From Perilla frutescens (Eukaryota; Streptophyta; Magnoliopsida; Lamiales; Lamiaceae): DNA of 64,000 nucleotides. The notes beneath the pieces are model-generated. The model saw nothing but the letters and a program-made list of their open reading frames with translations. It had not been told where the DNA came from and ran no database searches. Each line of letters opens with the position of its first letter. Position 1 is the stretch's first letter. Both the position numbers and the translations under genes were made by a program. Shown piece after piece: positions 12,081-23,073 of this stretch. The stretch lies in the NCBI GenBank assembly GCA_026008535.1, contig BRKX01000006.1, forward strand, positions 34,522,664 to 34,586,663. Reading direction: 5' to 3'.

Positions 12081-12380
12081 AGCGCGCACGCTCCGACACG
12101 CTCTGCCGTTTTGCTCCGTTCTCTCTCATTTCTCATCCGATTGACCCGATTCAAGTTGCGTTGCGACCCTCTCTTGATCCTCTATCTTTCTAGCAACTTT
12201 CATCCTTGAATTGGATCTTGGATAAATCTCAAATTCATCTCAAACTTGCACAAGAAATACAAAAACATAAAAAAGCTCACGAAAACTCAAAATTAGCATA
12301 AAAACTCAACAAACGCATGCATTACTCTACGAATTTGAGCCATAAAACTACTCAAATGCATGTAAAAACCATGTTTATCA

Positions 12381-12675
12381 GGGCCGATTACAAGCCATGC
12401 ACGTTGAACCCATGCAAGCGACGTGCATGCTTGTTCTTCACGCTTCCATCTTCAACTCTTCAAGTGTAATTCTCCATGGTGTGTTCTTGATCTTCAATGG
12501 TTAAGAGATTAACCAACTTCGGGCTGCACCTTTCGATTTCTTCATCTCCAATCTCGAGCTTTCTTCGAATCATCACTTGCAAGTAAGCTTGCAACTTCTT
12601 AGCTCTTGATCTTGTGATTGGTCCTCGAAATTGGAACTCCGGATCTTGATCTTCATCGTTGCTGATGGCTTCATC
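12381..12675 (-). repeat. Truncated LTR of the B family
   Basis: On the minus strand it starts TGATGAAGCCATC at 12675, as the B LTRs start TGATGAAGCCATGC. It encodes the same kind of tail: a short acidic stretch, then FRGPITRSRAKKLQ, then a region ending near TIEDQEHTMEN. It interrupts the 3' LTR of element C, whose sequence resumes at 12676 (TGACCTCAGAC, also present near 22165). The other half of this LTR is missing and D begins directly at 12380. A long inverted repeat lies at 12396-12429. Confidence 0.75.
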
Positions 12676-13278
12676 ATGACCTCAGACACGAAATTTAAAA
12701 ATACCGGGAGACTCATTGGCTTGAATACTAGTGAACAAACTTGATTCGTGAAGAAGACAGGGTCGTTCGAAGCAAGACGAGCGAAGATTCTCTTTTTGAA
12801 ATTACTTTTTACTATTTACTCAGACTGATAGATTTTGCTCCTGCGTTCGATTGACCTCAGAATGGAAATCTGTGAACGCCAACGGAATCCTTGAATAATT
12901 TTCTATAAGAGGGGCGTGACAGAACTAGACTCGGATCAACGAGGAGGATTTCGTAAATTTCTCAAAACACGAACGCACGCAAAAGTTACTATTCATTCAT
13001 CTTTTAAATGCGTTTTTCCTCACCGGGAACTCAAATGACTTCAGAATTAAAATCTGAAAACACCGGCATTTTCCTTGACTTAAACCTTTCTAACGAAACC
13101 ACGAATGGCCATAAAAGAATTAGGATCACCTTTTCTGAAAAGATGATTTTCACGAAAACTGACCCCTAAAGTCGTGACTGACATCCGACCTCAATTAACC
13201 TTATTTAAATTTCTTCCTTAACTAATTAATTACCATTAACAATCCGCTAAATCTTATCCGAAAATCTGGGATGTTACA
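12676..13278 (-). repeat. 3' LTR of element C, truncated
   Basis: On the minus strand the LTR begins TGTAACATCCC at 13278, directly after a purine tract. It matches the start of the 5' LTR (22769-22160) closely, including the run of segments ending in AACGAACGCACG and TGACCTCAGA. Only about 600 bp remain of an LTR that is 3,270 bp at the other end; a B-family LTR cuts it at 12675. Confidence 0.85.
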
Positions 13279-13291
13279 TCCTATCCCCCTT
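13279..13291 (-). other. Polypurine tract of element C
   Basis: Minus-strand AAGGGGGATAGGA directly precedes the LTR start TGTAACATCCC at 13278, the expected plus-strand priming site. Confidence 0.8.
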
Positions 13292-13315
13292 AAAGAAATT
13301 TCATCCCAAAATTTA

Positions 13316-14700
13316 CTAACCATGATAAGCGACATCAGGGTACTTCTTGAGCAGCTCAGATTCAAACTCCCAGGTTACCTCCTGTGAACCATCATGGTTC
13401 CAGATTACTTTCACAAGACTGATCTCTTTGTTCCTTAGCTTCTCGATCATTCGATCCACAATGGCCTGGGGCTTCTCTTCATAGGCTAAGTCCTCATTCA
13501 GGACTATTTCTTCCTTGCTAATCACGTGCTTTGGATCAAACACATATTTTCTCAACATCGAGATATGAATGACGTCATGAACGTCACTCAGGTTGGGTGG
13601 TAAGGCCAACCTGTAGGCTACTCCATTCACCTTCTCTAAAATTTTGAAAGGTCCAATAAATCTGGGCCTTAACTTGCTTCGTTTGCCAAAACGAACTACT
13701 CCTCTTGTCAGGGATACCTTCAAGAACACCTTATCTCCAATGTTAAAACTGAGCTCTGTTTTTCTTTCATCCGCATAAGCCTTCTGTATATCTTGAGCCT
13801 CCTTGATTCGTTGACGAATAAGCTCGATCTTCTGGACAGCTTCCTGGACCATTTCAGGCTTAAATATCCTTCTCTCTCCAACTTCATCCCAATACAAGGA
13901 CGATCTACACTTCCTTCCGTACAGGGCATCATAAGGGGCCATGCCAATCGATGACTGGTAGCTGTTGTTATCGCAAACTCTACCAAAGACAGTAATTCCT
14001 CCCAACTGCCTCCTTGATCGATGACTACTCCTCTAAGCATGTCTTCTAGGATCTGGATAGTCCTTTCGGACTGGCCATCCATTTGAGGATGAAATGTTGT
14101 GCTGAAATTCAGATTTGATCCCATTGCTTCTTGTAGGCTCCTTTAGAATCTTGATATAAATCTTGTATCACGATCCGATGTAATCCAGACCGGCACTCCG
14201 TGCAAATGCACAAATTCCTTAACATACATCTGGGCTAATTGATCTAGCCCATCCGTCATTTTAACAGTAACAAAATGTGCTAATTTAGATAAGCGATCAA
14301 TGATTACCCAAATAGCGGTATTCCCCCGCTTAGACTTTGGCAAACCCTTGACAAAGTCCATATTGATATGATCCTATTTTCATTCAGGAATTTCTAAGGG
14401 TTAGAGCAAACCAGAAGGTTTTTTATGCAAAGCTTTTACTTGCTGACAGTTTAGACACCTTTCGACGAAGACGGCTATTTCTCTCTTCATGTTATTCCAC
14501 CAGAAGTTCCTGTTAAGGTCTTGATACATCTTGGTGCTTCCGGGATGTGCTGCATATGGCGTGTCATGTGCTTCGCACATGATTTCTTCTTTTAGTTCAT
14601 CCTTGCTTGGCAAACAAAGCCTTCCTTTGAATAAGAGCGCATTATCGGCGGCTTCCGCAAAATCTTGCAAGCTATCAGATCGTGCTTCTAGTCTTTTCTT
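13316..14700 (-). pseudogene. Element C integrase with C-terminal chromodomain-like region
   Basis: The upstream part (14670-14401) holds the zinc-binding H-H-C-C region: HDTPYAAHPGSTKMYQ, then ERCLNCQQVK. The core follows, with a first acidic residue in MDFVKGLP, the second in TSDRDTRF and the glutamate in SERTIQILED. The last 229-codon frame (14005-13316) carries KVFLKVSLTRGVVRFGKR, RFIGPFKILEKV and the chromodomain-like end (SLVKVIWNHDGSQEVTWE near 13430-13375). Stops lie near 14400, 14375 and 14140, and there is a frameshift near 14000. The tail is the hallmark of chromoviruses, where it is thought to guide integration into heterochromatin. The copy is inactive as read. Confidence 0.88.
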
Positions 14701-14715
14701 TTCAAGAAACTTCTC

Positions 14716-16056
14716 TCATCTTTGTGCTTCAATTATCCTTTGCCTTAGGTCAGGCTGAGTGACTATCGCGGAAACTTGAGCTTGAATGGTCTCGGGTGGT
14801 GTTAGCACCTCGATCCTTAACTTCTCGAACTCCTTGCGAAGTTTTTCCTTGACTAAAATGAGTACTGACTCCACCTTCTCTTTCCTACTTAGGGCATATG
14901 CTACCACATTTACCTTGTCTAGATGGTAGTGAATCGTGCAGTCGTAATCCTTTACAAGTTCAAGCCATCTTCTCTGCCTCATGTTAAGGTCCTTCTGCTC
15001 GAAGAAATACTTCAAGCTCTTATGATCTGAGAAGATCTCGTACTTAGCTCTGTAGAGATAGTGCCTCCAGATCTTCAGCTCATGAACGACTACTGCTAGC
15101 TCTAAGTCATGCGTAGGGTAGTTCTGCTCGTTATTCATAAGCTGCCTCGAAGCATAAGCAATCACCTTTCTTCTCTGCATTAGCACGCATCCTAATCCTT
15201 TCTTCGATGCATCAGCGTAAACCATGAATTCTTCATTCCCTTTTGGGGCTGTGGTTAGCATCTTCTTCAAAGTTTGAAAACTTTCCTCGCACTCAGGCGT
15301 CCACTTGAACTTGGATTCTTTCTTTAACAGTCGCGTCATTGGCTTAGATATAGTTGAAAATCCTTCGATAAATCTTCCATAGTATCCCGCGAGTCCTAGG
15401 AAACTTCTTATCTCGTTCACGTTCCTTAGAGAATTCCAGTTTCTCATAGCTTCAATCTTGGCTAGATCCACCTTGATTCCTTCTACTGAAGCTATATGTC
15501 TTAAAAACATAACTTCCTTGAGCCAAAACTCACATTTACTAAACTTAGCGTAAAGCCTTTCTCTTCTTAACCTCTCCAGCACCACTCTTAGGTGCTCTTG
15601 ATGCTCCTCTTCGTCCTTGGAATAGATGAGGATATCATCTATAAAAACTAGCATAAATTTATCTAGATACAGGTGAAAGACCCGGTTCATTAAATCCATA
15701 AACACTGTTGGGGCGTTGGTCAATCCAAATGGCATTACCACAAACTCGTTATGTCCATAACGAGTTCCAAAGGTAGTCTTAGGGATATCTTCCTTTCGGA
15801 TCTTCACTTGATGATACCTAGATCTTAATTTGATCTTGGAGAAGACACTTGCTCCCTTAAGTTGATCGAAGAGATCGTCTATTCTTGGGAGAGGGTATCG
15901 ATTCTTGATGGTCAGCTTATTGAGCTCTCTATAGTCAATGCACATTCTCAATGTACCATCCTTCTTCTTTATGAACAAGATTGGAGCTCCCTAAGGCGAC
16001 ACACTAGGTTTGATAAAACCTAGGTCTAATAACTCTTGCAGTTGAACCTTGAGTTC
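14716..16056 (-). pseudogene. Element C reverse transcriptase and RNase H
   Basis: The frame 15978-14716 begins MFIKKKDGTLRMCIDYREL and keeps PFGLTNAPTVFMDLMNRV, the catalytic FIDDILIYS box, FLGLAGYYGRFIEGFS and RNase H motifs (MVYADASKKGLGCVLMQ, HDLELAVVVHELKIWRHYLY, SDHKSLKYFFEQKDLNMRQR). In RT motif A the family reads KIDLRSGYHQ. Here it reads KIKLRSRYHQ, so the catalytic aspartate is lysine and the enzyme should be dead even though this frame is open. An in-frame TAG near 16058 and TAA near 15992 separate it from the protease frame. Confidence 0.9.
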
Positions 16057-16815
16057 TTACAACTCCTTAGGCACCATTCTATAGGGGGCTTTCGAAACTG
16101 GGGCGGCTCCTGGTTCCAACTTCATAGCGAACTCTATCTGCCTGCCTAGGGACGGTCCTGGCAGTTCTTTTGGAAATACATCGGGATATTCTCTTACGAC
16201 TGGAACGTCTTCAATTGAAAGCTCTCCTTCCTCTTTTCTTATTAGGTTAACTAAAAATGCTTGGAAAATATTCTTCTTTATCATCTTGGTGGCCTTTAGG
16301 GCGGATATCACTGGGACATTGGTTCCCAGCCTTGATCCGTAGATCTTCACCTCGGGTTTCCTGGGTGGCCGAAACACTACTACCCTCTTGGGACAGCTTA
16401 TGGAGGCATAAGCTGAGGCTAACCAATCCATTCCTAGGATTATATCAAAGTCCTGAATCTTTATTACGTAAAGATTTGACTTAAAGTTTTCCCCTTCTAT
16501 GTTCAATTCTAGATTAGAGCAGACCTTCCTAGACATCATTTTCTTTCCAGAGGGAACACTTATCTCAAGAGCATTCTCAGCATTCTCGGGTTTTATCTTC
16601 AGTTTCTTACAAACAGATTCAGCTATAAACGAGTGCGATGCTCCAGTATCGAAGAGAGCTAAAACTGGCGTCTCGAGGAGGGTAATCATACCTGCTAGAT
16701 TACTTGGGGCCTTAGTAGCTTGCTGCTGAGTGAGGACATACGTACGGGTTGGCTGAGGTGGCCTTTGTCCTAGATTAGACCTTTGATCTCGTCCTGGGTT
16801 TGGTCTTGGATTCAT
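16057..16815 (-). pseudogene. Element C gag C-terminal tail and aspartic protease
   Basis: An open 252-codon frame. The N-terminal 35 or so residues are the Pro/Arg/Gln-rich end of gag. The protease follows, with LALFDTGASHSFIAE (catalytic DTGAS) and DIILGMDWLA. The C-terminal part is the linker leading to RT (VREYPDVFPKELPG, then PYRMVPKEL), where a stop interrupts the polyprotein. All expected protease motifs are present. Confidence 0.88.
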
Positions 16816-17787
16816 TCCCGGCCTTTGACCCTGAGGTCCTCCTTGCTGCAGCCTTGGCTGATTTCCAGGAAATTGCTGAAGCGGCTACGGGTACCGGGGT
16901 TGTTGCGACGTTTGGGATCATTTGTTGTTTCCTTTCAGATACTCCCTCTTGAAGTGACCCTCTTCACCATAGTTGTAGCACCTAGTTTGATTTGCTCGGC
17001 AGGCTCCAAGGTGCGTCTTTCTCCACTTTGGACACGGCGTTAGGTTAGGGTTATGGTCGGGCTGACTTCGAGTTACCCTTGACTCTCGGCTTTGCCAGTG
17101 GGGTTTCTTTCCTCTGTCATCTCTTCTTCCTCCTTCCCACTTTCTCTTTCCCTTTACATCATTAGCTGACTGAGGGGGTTGAACCTTCTCTGGAGGGAGA
17201 ATGGCTTCTATACTTAAGGCTTTGGCTAAGGTTCGAGCATAAGATATGTCTTCTTACCCAGCGAGGGCTATGCCAATCTCGGATCTAAGTCCTTTCTTGA
17301 ACTTGCGTGCTTTCTTCCCGTCTGTGTTCACTAGATGTGGAGCATGCCTTGACAATTGATTGAACTCCCTATCGTATTCCGATACCATCTTGCTTCCTTA
17401 CTTTAGGTTCTAGAACTCTATCTCTTTTACCTCTCGATAACAATCCGGGATATACTTTTGATATAAGTCATGCTTGAAATCTTCCCAACTATAGTCCTCC
17501 CATTGCTTTGGGGTTATGGTCCTTCGAACGGACTCCCACCAGTAGTCCGCATCATCCGTTAGCATGAAAAGAGCGCAACTTAACATCTCTCCTTCTGAAC
17601 AAGCTATGAAATCAAAAATTCGTTCTAAGGAGCGAACCCATTTCTCGGCATCCATTGGATCTCTTAATCCATTAAACGATGCAGGATGGTGTTTGAAAAA
17701 CACACTTTCGGCTCTTGGACCGGGGTTTGGGACTTGCTCGGGTTCGTTCTCATCTTCATTCTCGGCTTGACGTCTTCGAGACGGCAT
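16816..17787 (-). pseudogene. Element C gag (capsid and degenerate zinc knuckle)
   Basis: The start codon at 17787 begins MPSRRRQAENEDENEPEQ. The capsid core follows: HHPASFNGLRDPMDAEKWV, LSCALFMLTDDADYWWES and WEDFKHDLYQKYIPD, with the first stop at 17410. The same frame then continues with SEYDREFNQLSRHAPHLV and a basic region. The zinc knuckle near 16990-16945 reads CYNYGEEGHFKREY, so two of the three metal-binding cysteines are tyrosine; both fit G-to-A changes on the coding strand. Further stops lie near 17400, 17255 and 16920. It would package the element's RNA if intact. Confidence 0.85.
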
Positions 17788-18368
17788 CCTAAAGAACTAG
17801 CTATTAGCGACACTCGATTGAATTCACAGAAAGCAAGAATATCTTTCGATAAGGTCTTTAATTTACACAAGAAAGATCAAACAAGGCAGAAATTTAAACA
17901 ACATTCAAGCAGTGTGGGGAAAATTGCCTCATTAAGAGGACTTTTGGCATCGATATCCTAGAATAAGTTATGGGTTACATCGGAATAGGGCAGTCTCTTG
18001 GAAATTTCACTGCCACTATTAGAGTCTGGAAAGTTAAAGCATATATTACATATTAGGATCTTGGTTAAGCGGATTAAACGGACATCAGATAACAGACAGA
18101 CAGACAGATAGATCAGATAACTAGGTGTTCTAACAGCAATACCTCCTACACCTCCCACTACAGCTTAATTATAGGCCGGAGCCTTTCCTTTCCCCTTGCA
18201 TGGCGACCCTACTTCCTCCTCGCCTCCCTCTTCCGGGTCTTCCTCTTCTTCCTCATCTTCAACTGTCTCTGGCACACTGAACTTGAACGTCCTCATGTTG
18301 ACGTTTACTTCGGGGTACTGATGGGACATACACTATCCCAGACTCTGAGAAGCGTATGCAGGGGTCCA

Positions 18369-18932
18369 CTAGTTCATTTGAGGAGTGTAAGAAAATAGAG
18401 ACTTGGTGTGATTCACGACCCGGACATTTGAGGGTTCCACTCCTGAGGCTCCTTCATCATAGGGGCGCGGTACTTGGAATCCAGGGGGACTATTGAGGGT
18501 TGCCCTTTGCAGTTCCAGTTCCACCACTAGAGATGGGTTTTTCTCGGCTGCTTGCTGCTCGGCTAAGGCTTGCACATGGCCATACTCCGACACCCAACGA
18601 GCCATCAAGGCTGAGGAGAACTCTGTCAGATTCTCAATTTCAGCATATGTTACGGGATCACGGGTGATGGTGCTTTGCAGGATGCGACACATTGTAGGCC
18701 TCCAAGCAGGCGGTGCGTGCTCACACATGCGGATGCATATTTCTAATTCAGATACACTCCTGGGTTCTCCTCAGTAACCATTAGCCCAGGCCCACCTTTC
18801 CAGACACCTTGCCATGAAGGACAACAACTGCTCATTACCGTGTCAAGTTTCCCTTCTGAACCTTTCAACTTTTTCTTGAACCGGGTGAAAAAGAGGCACA
18901 CTTTTCATAGCAAACATATAGCGCTTAACCAT
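18369..18932 (-). pseudogene. Unrecognised ORF between the 5' LTR and gag of element C
   Basis: On the minus strand a frame starts MVKRYMFAMKSVPLFHPVQ at 18932 and runs about 187 codons to a stop at 18369. Only two stops interrupt it (near 18844 and 18773), and it contains SVSELEICIRMCEHAPPAW, EIENLTEFSSALMARWVSEY and LAEQQAAEKNPSLVVELELQ. The last part (18728-18369) is fully open, Glu/Ala-rich and helical in character. I recognise no domain. Ogre-type elements have an ORF before gag, but chromoviruses usually do not. It could be captured sequence or a leader peptide. Bases 17788-18368 and 18933-19484 hold no other supportable gene. Confidence 0.45.
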
Positions 18933-19484
18933 CTACAAGAGAATAACTTAATCAGTCTAGATTATAAAAGGGAGACCTAAGGTTTTCCTGAGATCATACT
19001 AACGTTTAGGTTTTATCTTTGCATGCATAGCTTCTTTTTAAAAGCAGTTGACATATTCACTCTTTTTTTATATATAAAAATCTTAGTGCCCAACGTGTTT
19101 AAACATACATATTTACCTTTTTCTTGAGTCAAAAATTTCGAGAAATGAATTTAAGCCTTGTTGGGATCGAAAAATCTTTTCACAAACTTTCCATCTTGGA
19201 AATCGTCTTACCTGAAAACCTTTTACTTGGAATTTCATTCTCACAGTTTTTCTCTTATCCATAAAACAGGCATGCTTGCTCAAATATTTTCCTTTCCTGT
19301 ATTCCAAAAATCATGAATCCAACATCCAAAATTTCAATACTATCATACCTTGATTTGTGGTTGAGGATACGAGGGTGATGGCGAGCTGTGGGTTGCTTCT
19401 TTTACTCATCAAAGGACAAATTATATGCATATATACACTTAGCTTATTTTAAACAAAAAGGCAGGTCTACAGAGTTGCAAACCT

Positions 19485-19498
19485 GGCTATGATACCAA
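19485..19498 (-). other. Primer-binding site of element C
   Basis: Minus-strand TTGGTATCATAGCC lies one base inside the LTR end (TTGTTACA). It resembles the initiator-Met tRNA complement TGGTATCAGAGC, with a T where G is usual. Confidence 0.8.
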
Positions 19499-21138
19499 CT
19501 GTAACAACCCGGTCCCGAGATAGGGGTTAACGAATGGGGACGGGGTGTTATTAAGGGATTAATGAAATAAGACAGGAGGTTAACAAGGAGGTTTTACGAA
19601 TCGAGATATCCTTTTGAAGGATAGACGATGATACTCGGGTTTACTTCTATTAAATGGAAACATGCTCAAGGGAAATGGAATGGCTAACTAATCAGATACC
19701 AACAAGTATAGACCCATCCATATGTCAAATCGAATAAATGATATCAATGTGAATAAACTTCTTTATAGGTGAAAGGAAATCATACTCGAGAAGCGGAATA
19801 AAACTTAGTATGCATCTTATATTTATATAATCATGTCTGGAAATATTTATGGAGTCTTGATAATCATAATAGAACTTAAACGGAATTAGAAAGAGGGTAT
19901 CAGAGTAGCAGATCATATAGTGGGATTTCAAGAGAATATTAGATAATAGCAAAACTATCTTGGCAGCCAACCCACATCCACAGCCACCAACATCCTCAGC
20001 ATCTCAACCTGAAAACATTTGAAAAAGAGGGGGCGTGAGTACTAATGTACTTAGTAGGTTTTAATGAAGCACTTTAATAAACTTCAAGATATCCAATAAT
20101 CAACTGACGGTATATGGAGAGCAAAACGTAAAAGCCCTCTCCATATCCGCAAAACCTATTCTTTTCTTTTGAGTCCATCCTGGCTCAAACCTGATGTCAA
20201 CTGCACCCTTATGCATGCCATAGGATAGAAGAGGGGTTACCTCAACTATCCAAATGAGTTTGCGAGGGAATTAACCCAGCAGTGACTCCCTTAAAAGTTC
20301 TGAGCTCGAATCCTGCTTAAGCGAAATGCTAAGTTCCTTCCTTCCTTAATCTTGCTAGAAAAACCAACCTTAGAGCAACTTCTAAGGCTAATCCTTTAAT
20401 ATTGTATGATCTCGGCCTATAAGGGATTTAACGCTACCCTAACAAGGCAATCCTTAATCCTTAATTATACGAGCTTTAAGAAGAATAAACATTCAAATAC
20501 CAGGAGATGAACGTAAATAAGTATGAATTGTAGCTAAATACAACTCTAAATATCTCATGCTAAGCATAAACAATACTTTAACATTTATAGCATTTCTGAA
20601 CATGCTCAAGAGCTCAAGTATAACATAATATCTTCCTTTCCTTCTTCCTTGTACAATGATCAATCAGGCAGAGCAAAAATGCTTTATTGGATATCCCATT
20701 TGTCCTCTCATGCTTCTAGAGCTTATTATCTCAAACTTTAGATGAGTATAGATATACCCACCTCGATTATGGAGCAGAAAAAGAGGCAACGAGATGATGG
20801 TCTTCCTTCGAACTCCCATGAGGTTCACTTCCTCCTACAGAAGTCGAATTGTCGACTTAGCAGTCTTCTTTGAAGATTTCTAGCTATTAACATGAAATTG
20901 AATAATATCCAACTAAAATACCCTTAGCTAGGACTTAAACATGGATAGCTCGTCTTGATTTCTCAATTTTTAGACGGAGAATAATTTGAATAGATTACTC
21001 GAAATAAATCGGAAATAACTTGATTGCTTCTCTAAAATTTAAACTTGAAAATAACTTGGAAATAACACGACTTGAAAAGTTCGAAAAGCTCGGAAGGAGG
21101 GTACAAAAAATAGCCAGAAAATTGGCAGAAAACATCAC

Positions 21139-21310
21139 GGGAAGGGGGGGGCACCGCGGCAGACATAGGCGTCGGTGGGCAGCCTCCCGCCGCGGTGCAG
21201 GGGTGCACCAGTGGGATCCCCCCGCCGCGGCTTCCCCCTAGCGCCAGCAGGCTCTTTGAGAGCCAAGAGGGGTGTGGCGCAGCGGCGCAGCCCCCCTTCC
21301 GCGGGGCTCT
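21139..21310. other. GC-rich block inside the C LTR
   Basis: A strongly GC-rich stretch in AT-rich surroundings, with a run of eight Gs near its left end and repeated CCGCGG cores (near 21157, 21190 and 21223). Several inverted arms, such as CACCGCGGC and GCCGCGGTG, can pair. It lies about 750-900 bases downstream of the LTR TATA box, so it would be in the transcript leader. Confidence 0.6.
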
Positions 21311-22052
21311 TTTCTTTCTCTCTGTATTCCGTCCAGTTCCTGGGCCTCATTTCTGGGTTTCTTCAGTGTTCGTCGATTCTTTCGATGAACACGAAGATTA
21401 CGATGAACATGAAGAACACTCAAAAATTTTAAAAAGACAAAATGTCTCGATAATTAACTCGAAACGTCATGCTTTTGTTTAAAAAGGAAATCGACATTAT
21501 AACGACATATACATGATAATCCTCCTTAATTTTTAGAATAATAACGAATCGTTAAATATAGCTTGAACAGAATTTAAATGGAATAAACGAGGCTAGTCTC
21601 AAGAATAACAACAACAGGAATAAAGTGAGAAATCTAACGTAAATGCTATTAACTTGGAATTTTAATAAGAATCGAAATATAACTTAGACAGAAGGTAAAC
21701 GAGCCATAATGAAGAACGGAAAGTAAATACGGAATTAAAAGACGGAAAAGAAATAAGATTGAGACCGGCGAAGAAGAATGGACGGGGTTAGGTGCGTTGA
21801 AGGAAGGTGGCTAGCTCGGCGTCTCGTCGAGTCGCAACGGTGGTAGATCCGCCTGCTGCGACCCAATGGCGCCCCTAGCACATTCCCTCACCGCATCCCT
21901 TCCATGCAACTCCGCTCGTCGTCTTGCAGAACACTCACGAAGAACGCTTTTTTACTTCGGCAGGACTCTCTCAGCTTTTAAAGTTTTTCACTCTCTCGAT
22001 TTCAGGAGTGAATGGGTGAAAATGAACAAATGAATGTAAAGGTGGGTGGTCC

Positions 22053-22064
22053 CCTATTTATAGG
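22053..22064 (-). promoter_or_regulatory. TATA box of the C 5' LTR
   Basis: CCTATAAATAGG on the minus strand, about 710 bases after the LTR start at 22769. The same box occurs in the B LTRs and, with one change, in the solo LTR and in E. Confidence 0.65.
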
Positions 22065-22769
22065 AGCGAGTTTGGCTTCCTGGAGAAGCCACTCCAGTGC
22101 GGAAACACTGCAAAAGTTACCTCGGGTTCGGTTAAAAGCTGCTTTATTCGATGTCGAGATCCAAATGACCTCAGACATGAAATCTAAAAATACTGAGAGA
22201 CTCGTTGGCTCGAATACTAGTGAACCAACTTGATTCATGAAGAACACAGGATCGTTAGAAGAAAGACGAGCGAAGATTCTCTTTTTGGAATTACTTTTTA
22301 CTATTTACTCAGACTGATAGATTTTACTCCCGAGCATTCGATTGACCTCAGAATGGAAATCCGTGAATGCCAACGGAATCCTTGAGTCATTTCCTATAAG
22401 AGGGGACTAACAGAACTAGACTCAGATCAACGAGGAGGATTTCGTAAATTTCTCAAAACACGAACGCACGCAAAAGTTACTAATCATTCATCTTTTAAAT
22501 GCGTTTTTCCTCACCGGGAACTCAAATGACTTCAGAATTAAAATCTGAAAACACCAGAATTTTCCTTGAGTTAAAACTTTTCTAACAAAACCACGATTGG
22601 CCATAAAAGAATAGGATCATATTTTCCAAAAAGACGATTTTCACGAAAATTGACCCCTAAAGTTGTGACTGACATCCGACCTCAATTAACCTTATTTAAA
22701 TTTCTTCCTTAACTAATTAATTACCATTAACAACCCGTTAAATCTTATCCAAAAATTTGGGGTGTTACA

Positions 22770-23073
22770 CTATTTATGGCAACTACCGCATTTCCAAATG
22801 GATGAAATCTCAACCGCTAATCTAGAAGTTAAAGCTAATCTTGTTGACGGCTGAGATGATCATCTAATTTATGCCAGCTGTTAATTAGGAAAATCCATTT
22901 AAACTGATCAGCTGATGCATACTCGAGTGAACTCAAAGTACATACATACAAAGCTTCTTTAAATGCTAAGGGGATATTGATCCAAGCTTCAGATCAAACT
23001 CAAATTCCTCCTGCATTTGCTTTGCATCTTTTTTCTCTAATACATTTATTTTCTCTCAAACATTCCATCAAGA
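22770..23073 (+). other. Leader-like sequence upstream of the copia F ORF
   Basis: About 300 bp between the end of element C and the ORF start. The last 60 bases are pyrimidine-rich (CTTTTTTCTCTAATAC) and end just before ATGGAACTG, like a plant 5' leader. No pol sequence is visible here; the upstream part of this copia element was displaced or lost when C arrived. Confidence 0.35.

Larger units (their letters stand above)
9875..12380 (-). mobile_element. Element D: internally deleted Athila/Tat-like Ty3/gypsy remnant
   Basis: Read on the minus strand, a 44-bp sequence starting TGATAAACATGG occurs at both ends, at 12380-12337 and 9918-9875. At the low end it follows a polypurine tract, so it is the start of the 3' LTR, which is otherwise missing. 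At the high end it begins the 5' LTR. Between them is only the gene-poor 3' region of an Athila/Tat-type element. A minus-strand motif near 11440-11380 (GTTAAATAAAGCAC...GGGAGGTAACCC) matches the post-pol motif seen in the Athila element at 48788-48818. No gag, pol or primer-binding site remains, implying a large internal deletion. Bases 9930-11150 are AT-rich with no supportable gene. Confidence 0.65.
11430..12380 (-). repeat. 5' LTR of element D (inner boundary approximate)
   Basis: On the minus strand the LTR starts TGATAAAC at 12380. It includes a cluster of palindromes (11972-12080) and a TATA box (CTATATAAGG, 11913-11904). The inner end is uncertain because no TG...CA end or primer-binding site can be recognised before the Athila-type post-pol motif near 11440. 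Open frames across the palindromes on both strands are composition artefacts. Confidence 0.5.
12676..22769 (-). mobile_element. Element C: Ty3/gypsy chromovirus (Tekay/Del-like), 3' LTR truncated
   Basis: Order on the minus strand: 5' LTR (22769-19500), initiator-Met-type primer-binding site (19498-19485), an extra pre-gag frame (18932-18369), gag (17787 to about 16850), protease (about 16815-16057), RT and RNase H (about 16056-14716), integrase with a chromodomain-like tail (about 14700-13316), polypurine tract (13291-13279), then the partial 3' LTR. Gag and pol share one frame, as is usual for this lineage. Several stops and one frameshift near 14000 inactivate it. Its right flank is the copia F sequence at 22770. 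No TSD can be tested because the left end is lost. Confidence 0.88.
19500..22769 (-). repeat. 5' LTR of element C (3,270 bp)
   Basis: On the minus strand it begins TGTAACACCCC at 22769 and ends GGGTTGTTACA at 19500 beside the primer-binding site. The first ~600 bp match the partial 3' LTR at 13278-12676. A TATA box lies at 22064-22053, leaving about 2.5 kb of transcribed leader inside the LTR, unusually long. That leader includes a GC-rich block (21139-21310). Short open frames inside it are composition artefacts. Confidence 0.88.

Noticed and set aside
11721..12209. Open frames on both strands across the palindrome cluster
   Set aside because: They overlap each other, have no recognisable protein pattern and arise from the GC-rich palindromes in an LTR.
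21020..21482. Several overlapping frames on both strands in the GC-rich block
   Set aside because: Typical artefact of stop-poor GC-rich DNA inside the C LTR; no motif and mutually overlapping.
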